Positions 52,332-59,589 of a DNA stretch of 64,000 nt are shown here, piece by piece. The first letter of the stretch is position 1. Each line of letters opens with the position of its first letter. A program made the position numbers and the translations under genes. Source of the DNA: Saltatorellus ferox (GTDB lineage: Bacteria > Planctomycetota > UBA1135 > GCA-002686595). Location of the stretch: assembly GCA_007751475.1 (NCBI GenBank), contig CP036434.1, positions 2,542,001 to 2,606,000 of the forward strand, given 5' to 3'. Under the pieces are notes generated by a model. The model searched no databases, was not told where the DNA came from, and was given only the letters and a program-made list of their open reading frames with translations.

Positions 52332-55235
52332 GTGACTGCTCAACCCATCCTGGAGACCCTCGCGAAGGAGTTCTCCACCGACGTTCCCTCCATGCAGGCC
52401 GTGTTCGAGATGCTCGACGCGGGGCTTTCTGCACCCTTCATCGGTCGCTTCCGCCGTGGTCGCACCGGCGCGATGTCCGAGGTCCATGTCCGGCGGGTCG
52501 CGCTGCGTCGCGAGGAGCTCCAGGAGCTCGATCGTCGCCGCGGTACGGTGCTGCGCTCCATGGAACGTATCGAGGGCATCTCGGAGAAGGCCCTCGACGA
52601 GGTCCGCCAGTGCATGGACCGCTTCGAACTCGAGGACCTGTACGTTCCGTACCGGCGTCCGGAGCCCGAGGTGCAGCTCGCGATGGATCGAGGGCTCGGA
52701 GCGCTCGCGGATCTGATCGTCAAGCCGATGCCCAAGGAAGAGCGGGTCGCTGGCGAGGCCGTGGAAGCGGCCGAGGAGGCAGCGGTCGAGGAGGCAGCGG
52801 TCGGCGAGGCAGCGGTCGAGGCGCCTCGTGCGGAAGAGTCTGCGGCGGAAGAGTCCCCTGCCGCCGACGTGCCAGCTGAGGAGCCGTCCACCGAGGCGGT
52901 AGCAGAAGAGTCCCAGCAGGAAGGGCCCAAGGCGGAAGAGCCTGTGGCCGAAGCGCCCGTCGCCGACGCGGCCGATTCCGCGGATTCCGCGGATTCCACC
53001 GGCGATGCCGACGCGGCCGACCACGCCGCTCCCGGCGAAAGCGAAGCGTCCTCCGAGGACAACACGCCGAGCGCCCAGCCCGAGCCGCTCGTCATGACGG
53101 CCGAGCTCTCCAAGCTCTGTGAGCCCTTCGTGAACCCCGACAAGGGTGTTCACACGGACGTCGAAGCCCTCGCTGGCGCCATCCGGATCCTCTCGGATCG
53201 CATCGGCAGGGACTCCCGCCTTCGCGGTCACGTCCGCCGCATCATGCGCAAGAAGGGCATCCTGCGCATCAAGCCGATCGTCGACGAGAAGAAGGCGGGC
53301 CGCCACAAGAACCTGCTCAAGGTCAAGGCGCCGCTGCGCCAGCTCCAAGGCCATCGCCTCACCGCGATCCGCCAGGCGCAGAAGGAGCGGATCGTCAACA
53401 CGTTCGTCGAACTCGATCCGAAGGAAGTCATCCAGCGCGTTCGCGCTTCGATGGGCAAGCACACCCGGCCCGAGTTCGAAGCGCTCCTGAACGACGTCGC
53501 CCGCAAGGCGCTGCGCCAGCGGCTCTTGCCAGTGGTCGAGGCGGACATTCGTCTGGAGATGAAGGAGCGCGGCGACGCGGAAGCTCTTCGTTTCCTGGCC
53601 GCCCACCTGCGCCAGATCCTCCTGACGCCTTTCTTCGGGCGCTTGCCCGTTGTGGGCATGGACGTCAGCGCCAAGGGCGATATGGCGTTCGCCTTCCTCG
53701 ACATGCACGGCAACCTGACCGCCGAGGCACGTGTCGAAGTGGGCGAGAAGGACGACGCCACGCTCGGTGCCGAACTCGTCGCTCTCCTGGAAGCAAACGG
53801 CCCCGAGGCCATCGCGGTCGGTAGCGGCAAGTCGGCCCGCGCGGCCGGCCAGAAGATTCGCGCCGCGCTCCGCGCCGTGAACTCCGAGGTCCCCGTGATG
53901 GTCGTCAACGACGCCGGCGCCACCAGCTATGCGAACGGCCAGCTGGCCCGCGAGGAGCTGGCGGAGGTCGCGGTCCCGATCCGTCTCGCGATCACGATGG
54001 GGCGCAGGCTCCAGGACCCGATGGGGGAGTTCCTCAAGGTCGATTCCAAGCAGCTCAGCCTCGGCGCCGAGCAGCGTCTCGTCAGCAAGGCCAACCTGCG
54101 CCGCGCTCTCGACGAGGCCGTGGCGTCCGCCATCGCCTTCGTCGGCTGCGATTTCGATACGGCTCCGCGCTCGGTGATCCTGAACCTTCCGGGCCTCACG
54201 CCGGAGTCGGCGAAGAACCTCGCGGACAAGCGCGACGCGGGCGAGATCGAGTCGCGTGAGCAGATCCGCGCCGACGGAATCCTGACCGAGGCGGAGTGGA
54301 CCAGCGTCGCTGCCTTCCTGCGCATCCGTCAGTCCAGCGAGCCGCTCGACCGCACGTCGCTGCACCCGGAGCAATATGCGCTCGCCCGTCAGCTCCTGGA
54401 GAGCGCGGGCGGCAGCGTCGAGGAGACGCTCGGCCGTCCCGGCGGGACGAAGGGTCTGCGCCGTCAATCCTTCGAAGTGGACGAGTTCACCTGGCGCGAC
54501 CTCATGCGCGAGCTGAGTTTCCCGGGTCGTGACCCGCGCGGGCGCAACCGCGTACCAGCCTACATCTCGGACGACACGGATCCCGTTCGTCTGCAGAAGG
54601 GGCGAGTGCTCGAAGGCATCGTGACCAACGTGGCCAGCTTCGGCGCTTTCATCGACGTCGGCACGAAGCAGGACGCGATGATTCACATCTCGGAGCTCGC
54701 GAGCCGCTACGTTCGCGACGCGCGCGAACTGCTTTCCATCGGAGCCACGACGCGTGCGCGCATCGTGGACGGGAGTTCGGCACGGATGGCGCTGTCCCTC
54801 AAGGACGTGCCGGCGCCCGAGCGCGACGGCGGCGGAGGCGGCTCCCATCGCGGAGGCGCTCGCCGTGGCGGGTCGAGGCGAGCCCGTGGCGGACGTCGTG
54901 GGGAGCCCCGCGAGGACGCGCAGCCGAAGGGCCCGGCGGGTCGGATCTACCGGCGCGACGGCGCGGCCGGAGCCTCGACTCGGAGCGGCGGCGCGCGCCG
55001 CGGCGGACCGCGGCGCGGTGGCGCCGATCGCTTCGATCGTGGCGAGCGCGTGGATCTGAGCAAGCTCAACTCGGCCGCGGAGACGCCCGCGAACAACCCG
55101 TTCGCGTCGTTCTTCAAGAAGGACCAGAAGGAGCAGCCGAAGCCGGCGGCCCCTAAAGCCCCTAAAGCCCCGAAGGCACAGGAAGCTCCCCAGGCCCCCA
55201 AAGAGGAGCCGAAGACCGAAGCCCCGGCCGAGTGA
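52332..55235 (+). CDS. tex: Tex-like RNA-binding protein with acidic insertion and RG-rich tail
   Basis: A 967-aa member of the Tex/Spt6-like family, cytoplasmic transcription/RNA factors. GTG 52332 starts the usual Tex N-terminal helices (EMLDAGLSAPFIGRFRRG, LEDLYVPYRRP). The YqgF-like part (GMDVSAKGDMAFAFLDMHGN), HhH motif (LNLPGLTPESAKNLADKRD) and S1 RNA-binding domain (about 754-825, GIVTNVASFGAFIDVGTKQD) are all present. Two parts are unusual: about 120 residues rich in Ala/Glu/Asp (about 133-252) inserted where normal Tex proteins have a short link, and a C-terminal tail of about 130 residues with Gly/Arg-rich (RGG-type) stretches and a Pro/Lys/Ala repeat. Length is about 190 residues above typical Tex. 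Confidence 0.9.
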   Translation: MTAQPILETLAKEFSTDVPSMQAVFEMLDAGLSAPFIGRFRRGRTGAMSEVHVRRVALRREELQELDRRRGTVLRSMERIEGISEKALDEVRQCMDRFELEDLYVPYRRPEPEVQLAMDRGLGALADLIVKPMPKEERVAGEAVEAAEEAAVEEAAVGEAAVEAPRAEESAAEESPAADVPAEEPSTEAVAEESQQEGPKAEEPVAEAPVADAADSADSADSTGDADAADHAAPGESEASSEDNTPSAQPEPLVMTAELSKLCEPFVNPDKGVHTDVEALAGAIRILSDRIGRDSRLRGHVRRIMRKKGILRIKPIVDEKKAGRHKNLLKVKAPLRQLQGHRLTAIRQAQKERIVNTFVELDPKEVIQRVRASMGKHTRPEFEALLNDVARKALRQRLLPVVEADIRLEMKERGDAEALRFLAAHLRQILLTPFFGRLPVVGMDVSAKGDMAFAFLDMHGNLTAEARVEVGEKDDATLGAELVALLEANGPEAIAVGSGKSARAAGQKIRAALRAVNSEVPVMVVNDAGATSYANGQLAREELAEVAVPIRLAITMGRRLQDPMGEFLKVDSKQLSLGAEQRLVSKANLRRALDEAVASAIAFVGCDFDTAPRSVILNLPGLTPESAKNLADKRDAGEIESREQIRADGILTEAEWTSVAAFLRIRQSSEPLDRTSLHPEQYALARQLLESAGGSVEETLGRPGGTKGLRRQSFEVDEFTWRDLMRELSFPGRDPRGRNRVPAYISDDTDPVRLQKGRVLEGIVTNVASFGAFIDVGTKQDAMIHISELASRYVRDARELLSIGATTRARIVDGSSARMALSLKDVPAPERDGGGGGSHRGGARRGGSRRARGGRRGEPREDAQPKGPAGRIYRRDGAAGASTRSGGARRGGPRRGGADRFDRGERVDLSKLNSAAETPANNPFASFFKKDQKEQPKPAAPKAPKAPKAQEAPQAPKEEPKTEAPAE

Positions 55236-55354
55236 CCGGTGCCCCTGACCGGGTCGTCTGGATTCCGTGGAGTCCTCGAAGATCCGAACAACGAGCGCGG
55301 CCCCGCAGGATGGATCCTGCGGGGCCGCTCTCGTTCATCGTCTTCCGCTGTTCG

Positions 55355-56563
55355 TTAGACGTCGGGGAAGAGCGGCGGCGTGATGTCCGCCAGGCGCGCC
55401 GTATCCTCGTCCATCTCGTCGATGAGCGTCAGGCCTTCGCTGGGCTTCGGCATCGGAGCGGGCGGCTCCGGGAAGCCGAGGCTCTCCATGTTCACGCCGA
55501 GCTTCGGCTGCTCCGGCGCCTTCGACTCGGTCTCGGTCTTTGCCTCGGTCTCGGCCTCGTCGTCGTGCTGGAAACCCTGGTACTGGGGCTCGTCCGTGGT
55601 GCTCTCGGGTGCGGATGCCCGGGAGTCCGTCGGGATCGGTGCCTTCGGCTCGCTGGTCTCCGGTGCGGACGCCGCGTCCTCGCTCAGCTCCCTCGGCAGG
55701 GCGGGCGCGGCCGGCGCCGAGGCTGGCTCGCTCGCGACCGGTTCCGAAACGGGCTTGGGCTCCTCGACCGAGGGAACGACAGCCGCCTCGATCGGGGCAG
55801 CGGCCTCCTGTTCGGCCAGCTTGCTGGCGATCTCGTTGACGGCTCCGTTGGTGCTCGTCACGTCGCCGGACACGCGCGTCAGCTGGGCGCGAAGGTCGGC
55901 GATGTCCATCCTGACGGAGTCGACTTCCTTCGACACCTCCTTGAACGAGGCCTCTCGCTGCTGGGCACTCACCTCAGCGGTGTTCGCCACGCTGGAGATG
56001 GCGTCGACCATCTCGCGGCGCGCCTTGTCGATGCGCTTGTCGATGTGAGCACCCATCTGGTCGAGGCTCGCTGCGAGACGGAAGAGCGGGTCGCTCGCCT
56101 CCCCGTGACCGTTGCTCGTGTCCTGGCGCGCTTCGGTGGCCTCGTGGCGCGCCGTGGCGATCTCGTGGCGGATCTGGCCAAGCTCTGCCTGGACGGACCC
56201 GAGGATCTCGCCCTGGAGTTCGATGCCACTGGCGTTGGACTGGGCGAAGTCGGCCGCATCGAGTGCGGCGATGCCGCCCTGACTCGCCTTCTCGAGGCGC
56301 GCGAGAGCGAATCCCATGGCCGTGCTCAGGAGGCCGAACATGAGGAGAGGGCCCTTGTCGAGGCCCACTCGATCGAGGATCTCGGCCACCTTCCCGATGG
56401 CTCCGATGGACGGAGGCGCCACGGCGGTGAGAACTGCGACGCCCATGGTGCCCGCCCCGAAGGCCAGGAATCCCAGGGGGAGAATGCTCCCGAAGGAGGG
56501 GCTCTGTCCTCCGCCGTTGAAGGCCTTGGCTCCGGAGTAGTTGGCTTGTCCCGTTTTCGACAT
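55355..56563 (-). CDS. Membrane protein with coiled-coil cytoplasmic or periplasmic domain, unknown function
   Basis: A 402-aa protein with no recognised family. Two membrane helices lie near the N-terminus (about 25-50, ILPLGFLAFGAGTMGVAVLTA; about 70-90, PLLMFGLLSTAMGFALARL). A long helical, coiled-coil-like region with heptad-like Leu/Ala/Ile spacing follows (about 110-245, including GQIRHEIATARHEATEARQD, then DSVRMDIADLRAQLTRVSGD). The last 155 residues are Ala/Pro/Glu-rich and acidic. ATG 56563 was chosen because it begins this architecture; the long antisense frame beyond it is a shadow of ptsI. It resembles structural or scaffold proteins more than enzymes. Confidence 0.7.
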   Translation of the reverse strand: MSKTGQANYSGAKAFNGGGQSPSFGSILPLGFLAFGAGTMGVAVLTAVAPPSIGAIGKVAEILDRVGLDKGPLLMFGLLSTAMGFALARLEKASQGGIAALDAADFAQSNASGIELQGEILGSVQAELGQIRHEIATARHEATEARQDTSNGHGEASDPLFRLAASLDQMGAHIDKRIDKARREMVDAISSVANTAEVSAQQREASFKEVSKEVDSVRMDIADLRAQLTRVSGDVTSTNGAVNEIASKLAEQEAAAPIEAAVVPSVEEPKPVSEPVASEPASAPAAPALPRELSEDAASAPETSEPKAPIPTDSRASAPESTTDEPQYQGFQHDDEAETEAKTETESKAPEQPKLGVNMESLGFPEPPAPMPKPSEGLTLIDEMDEDTARLADITPPLFPDV

Positions 56564-56809
56564 CTGTTGCTGTGGATCGTCTGCTGGATCGCCGTGCGGG
56601 GGTCTGACGAGTGCCCTCAACGGCGTCACGTGGCAGGACCTGCTGGCTTCAGGTAGCCGCTCTTCGCGCCGAAGAGCTTTTGGCTGACCTGCCGGGGACT
56701 TCGGCGCACTGCGAGACCGATCTTGATGCGATTCGCGGCCACTCGGGGATCCGTCCCGACGTGGCGCTAGACTGTCCCGTTCCGGCGCAGAGCTCCGGAC
56801 CCGACCACT

Positions 56810-58564
56810 ATGCCCCAAATCCAAGGACTCATCGTCGCACCCGGTCTCGGACTGGGCCCTGTCCACGTGGTTCGAGCGAGGCTCGACTCGGCCCCCGTCT
56901 GGTCCCTGCGCGCGGACGAGACGGGCGCGGAGATCGAGCGCCTCGACGCCGCGATCGACCAGGTCTTCGAGGTGCTCGGACGTCGTCAGAAGGAAGTCGC
57001 CAAGGCGGTGGGGGAGCGCGACGCCGGGATCCTGGGCGTCCATCAGATGATCCTGCGCGACCCCGGCGCACGAGCGGACGTCGACCGGGCCATCCGGGAC
57101 GAACGCCTCAACGCGGAGGCCGCGGTCGATCGGCTCATCCATACGCTGGAAGAGACGATGGGGCGTCTCGACGGTGACTCCATCCGGGGCTACGCCGCTG
57201 ACGTGACGGAGCCCTGGCGCGCCGTCGTCAAGGCGCTCATGCAAACCGATCAGGAGAGCTTCGCGCAGAGCGAGGACAAGGTCGTGATCGCGGCCGCCGA
57301 GCTCACGCCCGAGGCCGTGACCTTCCTCGGGCGGGAGCGCATCCACGCGATCGTGACGGAGGCCGGCGGGCGCTTCTCCCACGGAGCGGTTCTCGCGCGT
57401 TCCTTCGGTATCCCGTGCGTCGTCGGCATTCCGAACCTGCTCGCGCGGCTGGAGCAGAACATGCAGGTGCTCGTGGACGGCGATCACGGGACGATCGTGC
57501 TCGACCCGGACGAAGCCACGATCGCTGCGTTCATGACCCGCTGCGATCAGCGCTCCACTCGCACGAGCGCCCTCAGTTCCCACGCCGGGAAGCCAGCCGT
57601 CACGCCCGACGGAACGAAGCTGGACGTCCTCGTCAATCTGGAGAGCGTCCGCGACCTCGACACGTTCGACGTGTCGCACTGTGATGGGGTCGGGCTCCTG
57701 CGTACGGAGTTCCTGTACATGGAGCGGACGGTCTTCCCCTCGGAGGAGGAGCAGTTTCGGCTGTATCGGCGCGTGGTCGACTCCATGCAGGGGCGTCCCG
57801 TCACGATCCGCACGCTCGACATCGGCGGGGACAAGCAGCTCCCTTACTTCAAGACGCCGAAAGAGGCGAACCCTGCGCTCGGATGGCGCGGCACGCGCGT
57901 GACGCTCGAGTGGCAGGACCTGCTTCGCGTTCAGCTCCGTGCCGTGATGCGTGCCACCGCCCACGGTCCCGTGCGCCTTTTGATCCCGATGATCTCCTCG
58001 CTGGACGAGGTGCACAGCGTCTTCAAGATCTTCGACGAGACGCGCCTGCAGCTCACGGAGCAGGGCTACGACGTCGCGCCCGACATTCCGGTCGGGATCA
58101 TGATCGAGGTCCCATCGACCCTCTGGATCCTTGACGACCTGCTCGCCGAGGTCGACTTCATCAGCGTGGGAACGAACGATCTCGTTCAGTATCTGCTCGC
58201 CGTGGACCGCGACAACGTCTTCGTCTCCGGGCTCTACGAGCCCATGCATCCGGCGGTGATCCGGGCTCTGGCGGAGATCGGACGCGCGGCGAAACGTGCA
58301 GGCAAGAGCGTCTGCGTCTGCGGAGAGATCGCGGGCGACGAGGCCGTGGCCGTCCTCCTCGCAGGGATGGGCTACGACTCCCTCAGCGTCGCGCCCAATT
58401 TCCTGGCGGTCCTGAAGTTCGCCATCCGTGCCATTCCCCTGGCGGAGGCCCAGGGGATCGTGGAGCACGTCCTGAGGCTCCGGTCGGCCACGGAGATCAA
58501 AGCGAGCCTGGAGGGCATCAGGAAGCGCCTGGGGGAGGCCATCCTGGCCCATGAGGCAGGGTGA
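56810..58564 (+). CDS. ptsI: PTS enzyme I (phosphoenolpyruvate-protein phosphotransferase)
   Basis: A 584-aa enzyme I that transfers phosphate from PEP to HPr in the phosphotransferase system. The N-terminal HPr-binding domain starts PGLGLGPV (about 12-19), followed by the swivelling phosphohistidine domain GGRFSHGAVLARSFGIPCVVG with catalytic His191, and the PEP-binding barrel with GVGLLRTEFLYM, VTIRTLDIGGDKQLPYF, NPALGWRGTR, GTNDLVQYLLAVDR and VCGEIAGD with Cys504. Length matches the family and no GAF or HPr domain is fused, so ptsI rather than ptsP. No HPr or EIIA gene lies nearby, so its role may be regulatory. Confidence 0.92.
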   Translation: MPQIQGLIVAPGLGLGPVHVVRARLDSAPVWSLRADETGAEIERLDAAIDQVFEVLGRRQKEVAKAVGERDAGILGVHQMILRDPGARADVDRAIRDERLNAEAAVDRLIHTLEETMGRLDGDSIRGYAADVTEPWRAVVKALMQTDQESFAQSEDKVVIAAAELTPEAVTFLGRERIHAIVTEAGGRFSHGAVLARSFGIPCVVGIPNLLARLEQNMQVLVDGDHGTIVLDPDEATIAAFMTRCDQRSTRTSALSSHAGKPAVTPDGTKLDVLVNLESVRDLDTFDVSHCDGVGLLRTEFLYMERTVFPSEEEQFRLYRRVVDSMQGRPVTIRTLDIGGDKQLPYFKTPKEANPALGWRGTRVTLEWQDLLRVQLRAVMRATAHGPVRLLIPMISSLDEVHSVFKIFDETRLQLTEQGYDVAPDIPVGIMIEVPSTLWILDDLLAEVDFISVGTNDLVQYLLAVDRDNVFVSGLYEPMHPAVIRALAEIGRAAKRAGKSVCVCGEIAGDEAVAVLLAGMGYDSLSVAPNFLAVLKFAIRAIPLAEAQGIVEHVLRLRSATEIKASLEGIRKRLGEAILAHEAG

Positions 58565-58656
58565 TTTTCCTCACTCATCAAATTTGCTTATCGTGCCGAT
58601 AGAATCTGGATACTGCCGAACTCGCCCTGCCAAGCCTTGCCAAACCCCCTTTCCCA

Positions 58657-59562
58657 TTGCGACTTCCCACGGAAAACCCCCAGTCGTTTGATTCCGCCCC
58701 CGCCGAGACCCAGGCCACTGGAACCTCGGGTGGGATGACCGTCCAGCCCCGCGGCAAGGAGCTGGCTGCCTCGCAGCGCAGCCCTTCGGCCGGCCCTGCG
58801 GCTGCCCCTGCGGCTGGCGGCCCTGCGGCTGGTTCCCACGCGGGCTCGGGAGCCACCCGGGAACAGCCCGCCAGCTCCGATCCGGCGTACCACTGGTCCA
58901 GCGCGGACACCGAGCATCTGCTGGAGAACTTCGGAGAGAAGGACCATCGCGTCCTCGCCCGAGAGATCGGCTGCACGCCCGAGCAGCTCCACGCGGAAGC
59001 GCGGCGAATCTACGGCGCCCGCCAGACCGAACTGAGGTCCGGCCCCTGGAGTCCGGACGAATTGAATGCCCTGAAGCGCTACCTGGGGGCGGTCGAGACC
59101 GATCTCATCGCGCGCATGATCGGCCGTAGCGTCGAATCGATCGACGCCAAGCTCGTCGAGCTCGCCGCCAACCTCAAGGACGAAGAGCTCGAAACCCGGG
59201 CTCACGTCGACTTCAAGCGGCTCTACGGCACGCGCGCAGACGAGGATCTGGCGCTGATCTTCGATCGCCAGGTCGGCATCGTTCGAGCCCTGGCGGCTGA
59301 GCTCTGTCTCTCCAAGGACAAGGGCTTCATGCGCCGCAAGGCCGGGAAGGGCAATCGGACCAAGATGCCTCGGTGGTCGGCGGAAGAGCTGGATCAGCTG
59401 CGCGAGATCTACCCGAAGCTCAGCAACCTCGACATCGCCAAGGAACTCGGACGCTCCGTGAAGAGCATCGTCTCCAAGGCCCATTCCCTTCGGCTGAAGA
59501 AGGACAAGGCTCGACTTCGCAAGATGGGCCAGGAGAACGTCCAGCTGCGCCACGACCGATAG
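58657..59562 (+). CDS. Four-module Myb/SANT-like DNA-binding protein
   Basis: A 301-aa protein with a low-complexity Ala/Gly/Pro/Ser-rich N-terminus (about 1-75) and then four successive Myb/SANT-like three-helix modules: YHWSSADTEHLLENFGE, GPWSPDELNALKRYLG, then a less clear RADEDLALIFDRQVG with RALAAELCLS, and PRWSAEELDQLREIYPKLSNLDIAKELGRSVKSI. The last module, with W at its start and RSVKSIVSKAHSLRLKK near its end, is the best. It is likely DNA-binding and perhaps a regulator or nucleoid protein. TTG 58657 gives the longest form; ATG 58735 is an alternative and would lose only low-complexity sequence. Confidence 0.7.
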   Translation: MRLPTENPQSFDSAPAETQATGTSGGMTVQPRGKELAASQRSPSAGPAAAPAAGGPAAGSHAGSGATREQPASSDPAYHWSSADTEHLLENFGEKDHRVLAREIGCTPEQLHAEARRIYGARQTELRSGPWSPDELNALKRYLGAVETDLIARMIGRSVESIDAKLVELAANLKDEELETRAHVDFKRLYGTRADEDLALIFDRQVGIVRALAAELCLSKDKGFMRRKAGKGNRTKMPRWSAEELDQLREIYPKLSNLDIAKELGRSVKSIVSKAHSLRLKKDKARLRKMGQENVQLRHDR

Positions 59563-59589
59563 GTTCGGCCGAGGCGGCGTTCTCGCTGA

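Noticed and set aside
55355..58552. A 1065-codon minus-strand open frame spanning ptsI and the coiled-coil membrane protein
   Set aside because: Only the part from 56563 down to 55355 encodes the real membrane protein; the rest is antisense to ptsI, whose active-site motifs are clear on the plus strand.
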